Of a stretch of 64,000 nt of DNA, positions 1-8,886 are shown piece after piece. The stretch is from Meiothermus sp. (GTDB lineage: Bacteria > Deinococcota > Deinococci > Deinococcales > Thermaceae), in contig NZ_BPIJ01000001.1 in the NCBI RefSeq assembly GCF_026004055.1, positions 1,240,001-1,304,000 on the forward strand. Reading direction: 5' to 3'. The notes beneath the pieces are model-generated. The model made no database searches. It was given only the letters and a program-made list of their open reading frames with translations, and was not told where the DNA came from. The position numbers were made by a program, and so were the translations under genes. The first letter of the stretch is position 1. The number at the start of each line of letters is the position of its first letter.

Positions 1-603
1 CTCTGCGGCCGCACGGGTATCGCCCGAAAGCCACATCAGGCGAGCTCGAGCGACCTGCTCCTTTGGGCTATTACCCAACAAACCCAGGGCCTCCTGCGGA
101 CGGCCCAGTCGCTCCGCCAAGCGGGCTGCGCCCAGGCGGGCCTCCTCGGAAGCCGTCACCCGGCGGAAGGTGGCATAGGCTTCCTCGTAGCGGCCCAGGG
201 CTTCATAAATCTGAGCACGAAGAAGTACTGCTTCGGTGTTCAAACCCTTGGGCAAGCGGGCCAGGGCATCGGCGGGGCGGCCTAGCAATAGTAGATAGCG
301 GGCATCCAGCAAGGCCACTTCGGGGTCTTCCGGACTCAGCCGGATCATTTGCTGGAGGAAAGGCTGGGCCCCACTGGGATTATTTTCTTCCAGATATATT
401 CGCCCCAACAGCTTGATGCTGGGCAGATGATTGGGATCGGCCACCAACGCAAGCTGACAGGTTGCCCGGGCGCTATCCCGCACCCCTTGGTCGTATAGGG
501 CTTTGCACTGGGTGTAGTATCCCTCTGCACCAAGCTGAGCCAGCGCCGTGAACGCAAATAGGGCGATTCCCACGGCAAAAGGAACCGCTCGTAACGCTAT
601 CAT
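1..603 (-). CDS. TPR-repeat protein, exported, C-terminus beyond window
   Basis: This frame starts with ATG at 603 and stays open to the left edge, so the gene is partial (201 codons visible). The N-terminus reads MIALRAVPFAVGIALFAF and then LAQ, a typical signal peptide. The rest consists of helical repeats rich in Ala and Leu with TPR-like spacing (for example YEALGRYEEAYATFRRV). A TACACT box at 615-610 lies 6 nt before the ATG, which fits a leaderless mRNA. It is divergent from another TPR protein at 717. TPR arrays mediate protein-protein contacts; the partner is unknown. Confidence 0.7.
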   Translation of the reverse strand, partial: MIALRAVPFAVGIALFAFTALAQLGAEGYYTQCKALYDQGVRDSARATCQLALVADPNHLPSIKLLGRIYLEENNPSGAQPFLQQMIRLSPEDPEVALLDARYLLLLGRPADALARLPKGLNTEAVLLRAQIYEALGRYEEAYATFRRVTASEEARLGAARLAERLGRPQEALGLLGNSPKEQVARARLMWLSGDTRAAAE

Positions 604-634
604 GGGGGTAGTGTAACACGTCATCCTCAGGTTC

Positions 635-662
635 TTGCCCTCAGATGCACATCCGGTAGAAT
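635..662 (+). promoter_or_regulatory. Promoter for the TPR gene at 717
   Basis: A TTGCCC -35 box (635-640) and a TAGAAT -10 box (657-662) are separated by 16 bp. The predicted start near 669 leaves a leader of about 48 nt that holds a GGAGGA ribosome binding site before the ATG at 717. Confidence 0.5.
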
Positions 663-716
663 CCATAGGGTATGTTGTCGGCTGCTGGCCGATAAACTGC
701 TTCTGGAGGAATCGAT

Positions 717-1406
717 ATGAAGGGTCTGATGGTGTGGTTGGTGCTTTTATTGCCTTTGGGTTTGGCCCAAACCCCCGCGGCGGTTTTAAAACTGGTGGAT
801 GAAGGTAAGTTTCAAGAAGCCTACGAAGCCGGCTTGCGCCTGGGCAGCGCTGAAGGTTTGACCCTGGCGGCCAAGGCGGCTAGCTACTTTGCAGGTTATC
901 TGGCCAAGGACAGCGAAAAAGCCGACTGGTTTGGCCGGGCCGAAGCCGCCGCCCGCCGCGCCATTCAGGCCGATACCGACTATGCTGAGGCCTACTTTGA
1001 ACTGGCCCGCGCCCAGGGCCGCCTTTCACAGTACCGGGGCATCCTGGAAAGCCTGGGGCTGGCAGGCAGCATCAAGGAGAACCTGGACAAAACCCTACGC
1101 CTGAACCCTCGCCATGCCGGGGCCAAGGTCGCCCTGGCCTTGTGGCACCATTCGCTGATTTCTAAGAACGTAGGCTGGCTCTATGGGGCCAACGGCAACG
1201 TGATTTTGCCGCTTTTTAACGAGGCTATTCAGCTCGAGCCCCAGACCATCATTCATAAGGTCGAGCTGGCCGGGGTACTCGCCGCCCAGGGCAAGAAAGA
1301 AGACGCCCGCAAGCAGTACGAAGCCGCGCTGGCCATTGCCCCCAAAACCGCCGCCGACCGCTTCGACCTAGAACGAGCCCGGCAGGAGATGGCCGCTCTT
1401 CGCTAA
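717..1406 (+). CDS. Exported TPR-repeat protein
   Basis: The 229-residue product begins with a signal peptide (hydrophobic WLVLLLPLGLA, then QTP). It continues with TPR-type helical pairs: residues about 20-45, 70-100 (AIQADTDYAEAYFELARAQG), 115-135 and 160-215, where the final repeat contains GKKEDARKQYEAALAIAP. A GGAGGA ribosome binding site precedes the ATG at proper spacing, and a promoter lies at 635-662. The neighbour on the opposite strand is another exported TPR protein, so the two may share a common process in the envelope. No enzymatic motif is seen and the role is unknown. Confidence 0.75.
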   Translation: MKGLMVWLVLLLPLGLAQTPAAVLKLVDEGKFQEAYEAGLRLGSAEGLTLAAKAASYFAGYLAKDSEKADWFGRAEAAARRAIQADTDYAEAYFELARAQGRLSQYRGILESLGLAGSIKENLDKTLRLNPRHAGAKVALALWHHSLISKNVGWLYGANGNVILPLFNEAIQLEPQTIIHKVELAGVLAAQGKKEDARKQYEAALAIAPKTAADRFDLERARQEMAALR

Positions 1407-1492
1407 AACTGCCTACCCCCCTGCACAGCGGTTTGATACAATTTGCTGGGCGTTGCCCAGGTTTTTCAGGTCTTTTTTCAGAAGGAGCTTTT

Positions 1493-2068
1493 ATGAACGA
1501 CCCTTTTGGCCGTGTGCCCGGCTGGAGCCCGAATCAGCGTGTGGGCCTGTTTGTGGATACCCAAAACCTCTACCACTCCGCCCGCGACTACTACGGGCAG
1601 AACGTCAACTTCGAGAGCCTGATGCGCTTTGCCATCGGCAACCGCCAACTGGTGCGGGCTACGGCATATGTGGTCGAGCGGGAAAACGACACCTCGGCCT
1701 GGCCCTTCATCTACAAACTCTCCACCATCGGCTTCCGGGTGCGCCGCATGAACCTGACCCTCAAGGAGACCACCGACGAGGGCAAACCCATCTACGAGGG
1801 CAACTGGGACATGGGCATCGCCGCCGACATGGTGCGCCTCATGCACACCCTGGATGTGGTGGTGCTGGGCAGCGGCGACGGCGATTTTGTGGACATCGTG
1901 GAGGTGTTGATGGAGCGCGGCATCCGGGTCGAGGTAATTGCCTTCAAGGAGACCACCTCGCAAAAGCTGATAGACGCAGTAGACCGCTTCGTCCATCTGC
2001 CCGAAATCGAGAACGCCTTTGTGCCCAGCAAGGAGCGGGAGCGAACCTTAATCCCCAAAACAGATTGA
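1493..2068 (+). CDS. NYN-domain (LabA/DUF88-like) putative ribonuclease
   Basis: The product has the acidic pattern of the NYN/PIN-like fold: FVDTQNLYHSA near the N-terminus, a central NWDMGIAADMVRLM helix, and VVLGSGDGDFVDIVEVLMERG, in which the conserved aspartates would bind the catalytic metal. I chose the ATG at 1493 because an AAGGAG site lies 8 nt upstream; the frame extends to 1433 without such a signal. It gives 191 residues, a normal size for the family. NYN proteins are RNases in RNA turnover, but some homologues have other roles (cyanobacterial LabA acts in clock output), so the target is not predictable here. Confidence 0.75.
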   Translation: MNDPFGRVPGWSPNQRVGLFVDTQNLYHSARDYYGQNVNFESLMRFAIGNRQLVRATAYVVERENDTSAWPFIYKLSTIGFRVRRMNLTLKETTDEGKPIYEGNWDMGIAADMVRLMHTLDVVVLGSGDGDFVDIVEVLMERGIRVEVIAFKETTSQKLIDAVDRFVHLPEIENAFVPSKERERTLIPKTD

Positions 2069-2226
2069 GGTCTTAAAGCACGGCTCTTGTTGCAAAAACA
2101 GCTGGTGATTGACCTACCGGAACGCAGCAAAGCAGAACCCTCCAGCCAAGGGTATCTTGAACCCCTCCAATATGTGTGCCCTCCACCCCAGGGGATACCT
2201 AAACAACCTTGGAGCAGCCCCATCCC

Positions 2227-3246
2227 ATGAACCTCGAGGACTTCGACTACCATCTCCCCCCCGAACTCATCGCCCAGAGCGGTGCCGAACCCCGCGACAC
2301 ATCGCGTTTGATGGTGATCCACCGCAGCACCGGCCAGATTGAGCATCGGATCTTCCGCGATCTACCCGGCTACCTCCAAGCAGGCGACGTGCTGGTGTTG
2401 AACGAGAGCCGGGTGATTCCCGCCCGCACTTTTGCCACCAACCCCCACGGCACCTTGCTCGAGGTCTTGCTGGTGCGGGAGCTGACCTCGGGGCCCAACC
2501 CCTTGTGGGAGGCCATGCTCAAGCCAGCCCGGCGGGCCAAGGTGGGGTCGGTGCTGACCTTTGCCGATGGCCTAAAGGCTACGGTAGAAGCGGTGGAAGA
2601 GGACGGAACCCGGCTGCTGCGTTTTGCGGGGAATGTGTGGGAACACCTGGAAAACATCGGCAAGACCCCCCTCCCCCCCTACATTCACGCCTCGGTAGAC
2701 CCCGAGCGCTATCAGACCGTTTATGCCAGAACCTCCGGCTCGGTGGCCGCGCCGACTGCCGGGCTGCACTTCACCCCGGAGCTCCTGGAGCGGGTTCGGA
2801 GCCTGGGGGTCGTCATCTGCTACGTGACCCTTCACGTGGGGCCGGGCACCTTCAAGCCGGTGCAGGGCGACCCCGACCAGCACCCCATGCACCTCGAGCC
2901 CTACCAAATCCCTGAGCAAACCGCCCAGGCCATCAACCAGGCCAAGGCCGAAGGGCAGCGCATCATCGCCGTGGGAACCACGGTGGTACGGACGCTCGAG
3001 ACCGCCTATAGCCCAGAACTTGGGGGCGTTCGCGCTGGCGCGGGCGAGACCCGGCTTTTCATCCGCCCGGGGTTCCAATACCGTGTGGTAGATGCCCTCA
3101 TTACCAACTTCCACCTGCCCAAGTCCACCTTGCTGATGCTGGTCTCGGCCTTTATGGGGCACGAACTCATGCAACGGGCCTACCGGACTGCCGTCGCAGA
3201 GCGCTACCGGTTTTATAGCCTGGGGGATGCAATGTTGGTTCTATAG
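2227..3246 (+). CDS. queA: S-adenosylmethionine:tRNA ribosyltransferase-isomerase
   Basis: QueA transfers and isomerises the ribosyl group of AdoMet onto 7-aminomethyl-7-deazaguanine in tRNA, making epoxyqueuosine at wobble position 34. The 339-residue length matches the family. Diagnostic stretches are FDYHLPPELIAQ at the N-terminus, LVLNESRVIPAR, TAGLHFTPELL, HVGPGTFKPV and the C-terminal ITNFHLPKSTLLMLVSAF. The ATG at 2227 is preferred over an in-frame TTG at 2209, as that TTG is part of a TTGGAG ribosome binding site. No other queuosine gene is adjacent. Confidence 0.95.
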   Translation: MNLEDFDYHLPPELIAQSGAEPRDTSRLMVIHRSTGQIEHRIFRDLPGYLQAGDVLVLNESRVIPARTFATNPHGTLLEVLLVRELTSGPNPLWEAMLKPARRAKVGSVLTFADGLKATVEAVEEDGTRLLRFAGNVWEHLENIGKTPLPPYIHASVDPERYQTVYARTSGSVAAPTAGLHFTPELLERVRSLGVVICYVTLHVGPGTFKPVQGDPDQHPMHLEPYQIPEQTAQAINQAKAEGQRIIAVGTTVVRTLETAYSPELGGVRAGAGETRLFIRPGFQYRVVDALITNFHLPKSTLLMLVSAFMGHELMQRAYRTAVAERYRFYSLGDAMLVL

Positions 3247-3331
3247 GGGTCGGGGGTAAGGGGACAGGATTCAGGGTTCGGGGGATTTACTCAGTCCTGT
3301 TCTCGCAGCCCACATCCTTCAAGCCTCGAAA

Positions 3332-3880
3332 CTAGGTTTCGACCGGCTCGAGTTTGGCTTCCCGAACGATGATCTGGGCCGGGTTGCCAATCGCAGTAGC
3401 CCCCGGAGGCACTGGCTTGGTCACCACCGCCCCGGCTCCCACTTTGGCCCCATCCCCCACCTCGATAGGCCCCAAGACCACCGCGTGCGCCCCCAGCAAA
3501 ACCCCGTTGCCAATGGTAGGGTGGCGCTTCTCGCGGGTAAAGCCCGTACCGCCCAGGGTCACCCCGTGGTACATCATCACATCGTCGCCCACCTCGGCGG
3601 TCTCGCCGATCACAATCCCCATCCCGTGGTCAATCACCACCCGGCGGCCAATGCGGGCGCCGGGGTGAATCTCGACCCCCGTGAGCATGCGGGTGAAGTG
3701 GGCCAGAAGGCGGGCTAAAAATTTGAAATTGGCCTGCCATAGCCAGTGGTTGAGCCGGTGCATCCACAAAGCATGCATGCCGGGGCTAAAGAGAATAGCC
3801 TCGAGCGCACCCCGGGCCGCCGGGTCTCGCTCGAGCACCGCCTGCACATCTTCTCTGAAACGTTCAATCACGCGCAGCAT
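3332..3880 (-). CDS. cysE: Serine O-acetyltransferase
   Basis: CysE makes O-acetylserine from serine and acetyl-CoA, the first step of cysteine synthesis; a cysteine synthase gene lies at 19445. The 182-residue protein is the short form. An N-terminal helical part ([17 protein letters not shown]) is followed by left-handed beta-helix hexapeptides. The catalytic and substrate signature is [20 protein letters not shown], with [20 protein letters not shown] and the loop before [19 protein letters not shown]. It converges with queA. The C-terminal tail is short, ending [11 protein letters not shown], and I cannot tell whether cysteine feedback is conserved. Confidence 0.93.
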   Translation of the reverse strand: MLRVIERFREDVQAVLERDPAARGALEAILFSPGMHALWMHRLNHWLWQANFKFLARLLAHFTRMLTGVEIHPGARIGRRVVIDHGMGIVIGETAEVGDDVMMYHGVTLGGTGFTREKRHPTIGNGVLLGAHAVVLGPIEVGDGAKVGAGAVVTKPVPPGATAIGNPAQIIVREAKLEPVET

Positions 3881-4002
3881 AGCCTGGAGCCGCAGCCAGC
3901 TTGGTGCAAAAGATTAGCCCGGCCAATCCTCCCAAACAGTCCAAGGCTAACCCACGCCTGTACCAGAAGCTGTGAGCCGGCTGCCTTTTCCTCTGGCGCA
4001 CT

Positions 4003-4557
4003 TCATCTAGCCCGGTTCTGCTCTCGAATGGTGTCAAGCTGCTCACTAGCAAAACCAGTCTCCGCCAGCATAGCCAGGAGCATCTCGCTCTTGCCTTCGA
4101 TGTAGGCGTCTATGCTGTAGGCATGGGCTTGGGCCAGCCGCTTCTTGAGCGCACCATAGGCCTGTCTGGCCTCCGGATGCGCCCGCAGATAGTCCCGCAA
4201 AGCCAGATGATTGCGCAGGCTTAGACTATGCTGCAAGCACACATACAGGTGATGCGGCGGTAAGTGGGCGGGCGGTTGAAAAGCCTCGCGGCCCTCGATG
4301 CCCAGGTTGCCCCGATGTACGTAACCCAGAACCGCCAATCGCTCAATGGCCAGAGCGACATCGGCTTCAGTAGCCACCACCACGTCCATATCAATGATGG
4401 GTTTGGCAGCCAATCCCGGAACCGAGGTACTGCCCACGTGCTCAATTCCCAGGGCAAAATCCTGTACAGCTTTCCAAACCAGAGCCCGAAGCCGTTCAAA
4501 GACTTCGGGCCAGGTGGGGTCGTAGTCCACCACCACAATGGGTTGGGGCATGTTCAA
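4003..4557 (-). CDS. GrpB/UPF0157 family nucleotidyltransferase-like protein
   Basis: The 184-residue product matches the GrpB (UPF0157) family of the nucleotidyltransferase fold. It starts with VVDYDPTWPEVFERLR, followed by the family core GIEHVGSTSVPGLAAKPIIDMDVVV, with the GSTSVPG loop and the D-x-D pair, and then LPPHHLYVCLQHS and the C-terminal KSEMLLAMLAETGF. Family members are found alone or fused to CoaE, and their activity is not well established. The start overlaps the stop of yebC by 4 nt, so the two are probably co-translated. Confidence 0.82.
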   Translation of the reverse strand: MNMPQPIVVVDYDPTWPEVFERLRALVWKAVQDFALGIEHVGSTSVPGLAAKPIIDMDVVVATEADVALAIERLAVLGYVHRGNLGIEGREAFQPPAHLPPHHLYVCLQHSLSLRNHLALRDYLRAHPEARQAYGALKKRLAQAHAYSIDAYIEGKSEMLLAMLAETGFASEQLDTIREQNRAR

Positions 4558-5291
4558 GCCTCGACCGAGACGTTATCAAGATTTAGGTTGGTGTACACGT
4601 TTTGCACGTCGTCAAGTTCTTCCAACGCTTCCACCATGCGCAACACCTTTTCGGCCTCTTCCTGGCTCAGGCTCACGGTATTTTGCGGCACCATGGTGAT
4701 CTCGGTGTCTTCGGGCTTGAAGCCTTTGGCCTTGAGGGCGCTCGCCACTGCATAAACCTCGTGCGGGTCGGTATAGACTTCCAAACCCTCTTCGCTTTCT
4801 TGTAAATCCAACGCCCCCGCCTCGATGGCCGCTTCCTGAGCCGCTTCGGTATTGGGTTCGATCCAGATATAACCCCGCCGCTCAAACTGCCATGACACCG
4901 CCCCGGTAGCCCCCAGGCTGCCCCCGTGCTTGCTAAAAATGTGGCGCACTTCGGAGGCCGTGCGGTTGCGGTTATCGGAGAGGGCTTGCACGATGACGGC
5001 CACTCCCCCCGGTGCGTAACCCTCGTAGACCACCTCTTCGTAGTGGCTGCCTTCGTCATCGCCACCCGCCAGGCGCTTTAAGAGGCGCTCGATGTTGTCG
5101 TTGGGAACATCGGCGTTTCGGGCAGCCTCAATCAGGTTGCGCAGGCTGACGTTGGCAGCCGGGTCGGCACTGCCTCCGGCCCTGGCAGCAGCGGCAATAA
5201 GACGCAGGTATTTGCTGACGATCTTGCCCTTTTTGAGGTCGTTGGCGGCTTTTTTGCGCTTAATTTGTGCCCATTTGCTGTGGCCAGCCAT
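4554..5291 (-). CDS. YebC/PmpR family transcription/translation regulator
   Basis: The 245-residue protein shows the family hallmarks. The N-terminus is MAGHSKWAQIKRKKAANDLKKG, then come NVSLRNLIEAARNADVPNDNIERLL, YEEVVYEGYAPGGVAVIVQALSDNRNRT and GAVSWQFERRG, and the acidic C-terminal part ends DDVQNVYTNL. YebC proteins were described as DNA-binding regulators (PmpR); recent work links some members to easing ribosome stalling at proline stretches. A TATACT box (5313-5308 on this strand) lies 16 nt upstream of the ATG with GGGAACGG between them. The downstream GrpB-family gene overlaps by 4 nt. Confidence 0.92.
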   Translation of the reverse strand: MAGHSKWAQIKRKKAANDLKKGKIVSKYLRLIAAAARAGGSADPAANVSLRNLIEAARNADVPNDNIERLLKRLAGGDDEGSHYEEVVYEGYAPGGVAVIVQALSDNRNRTASEVRHIFSKHGGSLGATGAVSWQFERRGYIWIEPNTEAAQEAAIEAGALDLQESEEGLEVYTDPHEVYAVASALKAKGFKPEDTEITMVPQNTVSLSQEEAEKVLRMVEALEELDDVQNVYTNLNLDNVSVEA

Positions 5292-5442
5292 AAATCACCG
5301 TTCCCTAGTATACGAGAGGAGCCCGTAGGCAGAAAAGCTGCAGCCGTCCAATAGACCCTGACAACCCCCTTGCAACACAAACACAGCCGTACAAAACGCA
5401 AAAAACAGCTCACTCGAGCTCCGACCAACTTTGCCCGTACCC

Positions 5443-5448
5443 TATAAT
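5443..5448 (+). promoter_or_regulatory. Leaderless promoter -10 box of fabF
   Basis: A perfect TATAAT ends 7 nt before the ATG at 5456. Its own last bases overlap an earlier in-frame ATG at 5447, so transcription would begin downstream of that codon. This decides the start of fabF at 5456. Confidence 0.6.
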
Positions 5449-5455
5449 GGCTTTC

Positions 5456-6685
5456 ATGCGTCGTGTCGTTGTCACCGGCCTTGGCCCGGTAGCCCCCAAT
5501 GGCGTTGGAGCCGAAGCCTTCCACCAAGCCCAGCTTATGGGCAAGTCGGGCATCCGGCGAATTACCCAGTTTGATGCGTCCAATTACCCCGTCCAGATTG
5601 CGGGGGAGGTAGACATAAACCCCGAGGAGTACATCGACAAGCGCGAGCTGCGCCGCCTGGATCGCTTCACCCAACTGGCCCTGATCGCCGGGCATCTGGC
5701 CTTGCAGGATTCGGGGTTAGACCTCGAAAAAGAAGACCGCACCCGTATCGGCACCCTAATCGGTACGGGCATCGGGGGCATGATTACCTGGCAGGAGCAG
5801 AGCAAGGTGCTCTTCGAGAAAGGCGGCACCCGCCTCTCCCCTTTCTTCATCCCCATGATGATCGCCAATATGGCCTCGGGCCAACTGGCCATGAAGTATG
5901 GCTTCATGGGGCCCTCGTCCACGGTCGTCACGGCCTGCGCCACGGGTTCGGATGCCATTGGCAACGCCTTCCGTGTGATTCAACTGGGCGAGGCCGATGT
6001 AATGCTCACCGGCGGTACCGAGGCAGTAGTGACCGAGATGGCCATCGGGAGCTTTGGGGTGATGCGGGCGCTCTCGACCCGCAACCACGAACCCGAGAAA
6101 GCCAGCCGCCCCTTCACCCAAAGCCGCGATGGGTTTGTGCTTTCCGAGGGGGCGGCGGTACTGGTGCTGGAAGAGTACGAGCGGGCCAAAGCCCGGGGCG
6201 CTAAAATCTATGCCGAGCTGGTGGGTTTTGGCCGCAGTGCCGACGCCCACCACATCACCGAGCCCCACCCCGAAGGGGCGGGCGCGGCCCTGGCCATGCG
6301 GGCGGCCCTCAAGGATGCCAAAGTGAGCCCCGAACAAGTGGGCTACATCAACGCCCACGGCACCTCCACGCCGGTGGGCGACAGGGCCGAAACCCTGGCC
6401 ATCAAAAAGGTCTTTGGCGATCACGCCTACAGGCTTTCGGTCTCGTCTACCAAGAGCATGATCGGGCACTTGCTGGGGGCAGCCGGGGCCATCGAAGCCA
6501 TTGCCAGCGTTCAGGCGCTGGTGAGCGGCATTCTACCCCCCACCATCAACCTCGAGGACCCCGATCCCGAGCTCGATCTCGACTACGTGCCCAACGTTCC
6601 CAAAGAAAAGCAAGTGGAGTACGCCCTCTCGAACTCCTTTGCCTTTGGGGGCATGAATGCCACGCTGCTGTTCAGGCGGGTTTGA
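5456..6685 (+). CDS. fabF: Beta-ketoacyl-ACP synthase II
   Basis: FabF condenses malonyl-ACP with acyl-ACP in fatty acid elongation. The protein (409 residues from the ATG at 5456, MRRVVVTGLG) carries the thiolase-fold catalytic triad: Cys in VVTACATGSDA, His in NAHGTSTPVGD and His in KSMIGHLLGAAGA, with the terminal SFAFGGMNATLLF loop. The ATG at 5456 is preferred because the TATAAT box overlaps the alternative ATG at 5447. The gene stands alone rather than in a fab cluster, and acpS lies far away at 26340. A repeat element begins 10 bp after the stop codon. Confidence 0.95.
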   Translation: MRRVVVTGLGPVAPNGVGAEAFHQAQLMGKSGIRRITQFDASNYPVQIAGEVDINPEEYIDKRELRRLDRFTQLALIAGHLALQDSGLDLEKEDRTRIGTLIGTGIGGMITWQEQSKVLFEKGGTRLSPFFIPMMIANMASGQLAMKYGFMGPSSTVVTACATGSDAIGNAFRVIQLGEADVMLTGGTEAVVTEMAIGSFGVMRALSTRNHEPEKASRPFTQSRDGFVLSEGAAVLVLEEYERAKARGAKIYAELVGFGRSADAHHITEPHPEGAGAALAMRAALKDAKVSPEQVGYINAHGTSTPVGDRAETLAIKKVFGDHAYRLSVSSTKSMIGHLLGAAGAIEAIASVQALVSGILPPTINLEDPDPELDLDYVPNVPKEKQVEYALSNSFAFGGMNATLLFRRV

Positions 6686-6695
6686 GTCGCTATTT

Positions 6696-6893
6696 ATACC
6701 AGATTCGGGTAATTCGTCACCATTCGGTGACGAACTAACCCGACCGAAGTTATCCGCGTAGCGGAGGGCGATACCGCCCCTTGGAAGGGAGACGTTTTTT
6801 TCGCCAACCCTCAGGGAGGGGAGCGCTCTAGGATTCAAAAAGATAGCCTCTTGGTTTCTGGTTTTGAAGAGTATCTTTTTGAATCCGGTATTA
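6696..6893. repeat. Short inverted-repeat element, family B, long copy 1
   Basis: The ends are imperfect inverted repeats (TATACCAGATTC at left, GAATCCGGTATTA at right). Inside are two hairpins: GTCACC/GGTGAC close to the left end, and a long arm pair built on ATTCAAAAAGATA at the right end. A near copy lies at 23018-23217 in the opposite orientation, and shorter copies at 27927-28056 and 57375-57504. There is no coding capacity, which suggests a MITE- or REP-like element. Confidence 0.75.
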
Positions 6894-6964
6894 CATCATG
6901 GTCGAAACGTCTTTGATGTAGATTTGGTCTCTGACCGCCGAAAAGATCGCTTGCAAACCCCCTC

Positions 6965-7483
6965 CTATCGCTGTTCTGAGCCGGCTTTAATGGTCATGGC
7001 GCCGGTATTGACGTTGACGGCGTGACAGCTTGTGCAGTTATTCCCTGAGCGCTCGGCAAAGGTATAGCGGTTGGAGACGAAGTCGGGGTTCTGGCTCAGG
7101 TGGAGCAGGTGAATGACGCTGGTAATGGCCCGCCCCTGGCTTTTGTGACAAGCGATGCATTGGGTGGGAATCGGTACGGCGCCGGTGGTGATGATCTGGG
7201 TTACATCCGGGTGCCGCCCCAACAAGGTAGTAGCCCTGGGGAACACCGCCTGTGCGACATTGATAGCTTCCCGAGGGCTTCCCTGGGTGGCCCAGAGCCG
7301 CAGGGTAGTAGAAAGCCTGAGATCCCGGCTGGCGGTTTGTCTGTGGCAGTCCACGCACCCGTTAGGTTTGTCGTCGGGAGTGGTAATGCCCGGCCAGGCG
7401 GGTACCCCAGTCTGTTGCGCCCCGACCATCAGGAAACCTGTGATTCCAACTAGCGTTGCGACAATGAGCACCCTAGACAACAT
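6965..7483 (-). CDS. Exported small triheme cytochrome c
   Basis: Three CXXCH heme-attachment motifs are visible (GCVDCH, QCIACH, NCTSCH) in a 172-residue protein with an N-terminal signal peptide (VLIVATLVGITGFLMVGA). ATG at 7483 is chosen because GGAGGTG lies about 8 nt upstream; an in-frame GTG at 7492 falls inside that site. Additional histidines (HPDVTQI, VIHLLHLSQN) could serve as distal heme ligands. It most likely carries electrons outside the membrane. There are no neighbouring respiratory genes, so the partner is unknown. Confidence 0.85.
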   Translation of the reverse strand: MLSRVLIVATLVGITGFLMVGAQQTGVPAWPGITTPDDKPNGCVDCHRQTASRDLRLSTTLRLWATQGSPREAINVAQAVFPRATTLLGRHPDVTQIITTGAVPIPTQCIACHKSQGRAITSVIHLLHLSQNPDFVSNRYTFAERSGNNCTSCHAVNVNTGAMTIKAGSEQR

Positions 7484-7606
7484 AGGCTTCACCTCCGTTT
7501 TGATGTCTAACGCTTTGATGCTCCTATAAGCTGGCTTTGCTAACCAGATTCAAATGTCCCTTATTGAGCAACGGAAACACGGTAGGAATACCCGGTAGAA
7601 TCAGAT

Positions 7607-8791
7607 ATGCTTCAAACCCTCTTCCCCGCCCTGGCCAACGGCTTCAGTTTCCTCGATAACGCTGCGGGGGCGCAGGTACCCCGGCAGTGCATCGAGGGGA
7701 TCAGCCAGTTTTTGGCGACCTCGAGCTGCAACGTGGGCATGCCTTACCCCGGCTCCCAGGCCGCTACTTTGGTGCGCGAACAGGCCCGCCAACAGACCGC
7801 CGCTTTTTTCAACTGCAAACCCAGCGAGGTGGCGATTGGGCCCAGCGCTACCGCCCTCACCTTTATTCTTGCGCGGGCTTTTGCCAGGCTCTTTGGCGAG
7901 GGTGACGAGGTGGTGATCTCGGAACTCGAGCACGAGGCCAACGCCTCCCCCTGGCGCAACCTGCAAGAAAAGGGGGTGCAGGTCAAGGTCTGGAAAGCCC
8001 GCTGGGACGAAGGCGGCAGGCTGGAACCCGCCGACCTGCGGGCTTTGGTCTCGCCCCGAACGCGGCTGGTGGCTGTTACCTCGGCGGCCAACTCGCTGGG
8101 CACCACCCCGGACGTGGCCGCCGCCGCCGAGATTGCCCACTCGGTGGGGGCCTGGTGCATTACCGACATGGTGCACTTTAGCCCCCACCACCTGCCCGAC
8201 GTGCAAGCCACCGGGGTGGATATGGCCTTTTTCTCGGCCTATAAGGTGTTTGGGCCACACCTGGCCTTCCTCTATGTACGCGAGGGGCTGATGGCCCGGT
8301 TGCCCACCGACAAGCTCTGGTTCATCCCCGAAGACAGCCTACTCAAGTTCGAGCCCGGCACCAACAACCACGAAGGGCTGGCCGGCTGGCTGGGCACCCT
8401 GGCCTACCTGCGGGACGAACTGGGTAACGGACAACCCGGGCGTGCGGGTTTGCAAGCAGCCTACCGGCGCATCGAGGCGCTCGAGCAGCCCTTGGTCGAG
8501 CAAGCCCTGGAGCGTCTACAACAGATTCCGGGCCTGAAACTCTACGGAATGCCCACCCCCAAGGGCCGGGTAGGGACGTTTTGCTTCAACCTGGAGGGCC
8601 AGCCCCCGCTCAGGGTGGCCGAACGCCTGGCCCAGGTGGGGGTAGGAGTCGCGGCGGGGCATTACTACGCCACCATGCCCATGCAGGCCCTGGGTCTTTG
8701 GCCCGAGGGGGCCATCCGGGCCTCTATTGCCCACTACACCACCCAGACCGACCTGGACAAGCTGGTGGCAGGATTACAGGGCAGCGACTGA
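7607..8791 (+). CDS. Cysteine desulfurase-like PLP aminotransferase class V protein
   Basis: The 394-residue protein has the class V aminotransferase fold. LDNAAGAQVPRQ is near the N-terminus, ISELEHEANASPW is the PLP-stacking His region, TDMVHFSPHHLPD follows, and the Schiff-base lysine is in FFSAYKVFGPH. This arrangement matches the VC1184-type cysteine-desulfurase-like group better than SufS or IscS, and no suf or isc genes are adjacent. The catalytic cysteine loop of desulfurases is not evident, so the substrate stays open. TAGAAT at 7596-7601 lies 5 nt before the ATG, which suggests a leaderless transcript. Confidence 0.85.
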   Translation: MLQTLFPALANGFSFLDNAAGAQVPRQCIEGISQFLATSSCNVGMPYPGSQAATLVREQARQQTAAFFNCKPSEVAIGPSATALTFILARAFARLFGEGDEVVISELEHEANASPWRNLQEKGVQVKVWKARWDEGGRLEPADLRALVSPRTRLVAVTSAANSLGTTPDVAAAAEIAHSVGAWCITDMVHFSPHHLPDVQATGVDMAFFSAYKVFGPHLAFLYVREGLMARLPTDKLWFIPEDSLLKFEPGTNNHEGLAGWLGTLAYLRDELGNGQPGRAGLQAAYRRIEALEQPLVEQALERLQQIPGLKLYGMPTPKGRVGTFCFNLEGQPPLRVAERLAQVGVGVAAGHYYATMPMQALGLWPEGAIRASIAHYTTQTDLDKLVAGLQGSD

Positions 8792-8832
8792 ACCATTCTG
8801 CCGGGCAAAGGTAAGTGCGTGCTGTAGGAAGC

Positions 8833-8860
8833 CAATCGCTTTACCTGCGTAAAGCGATTG
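8833..8860. other. Perfect 12-bp stem hairpin in intergenic space
   Basis: The arms AATCGCTTTAC (8834-8844) and GTAAAGCGATT (8849-8859) pair perfectly around a CTGC loop, with one more C-G pair outside. No T-run follows on either strand, so it is not a standard intrinsic terminator, although it lies 42 bp after the stop codon of the gene at 7607. Confidence 0.5.
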
Positions 8861-8886
8861 CAAAGGCATTTCTGTGGGGTAGCTTA

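Noticed and set aside
3864-4052. 62-codon minus-strand frame between cysE and the GrpB-family gene
   Set aside because: It overlaps the end of the GrpB gene in another frame and has no ribosome binding site or recognisable composition.
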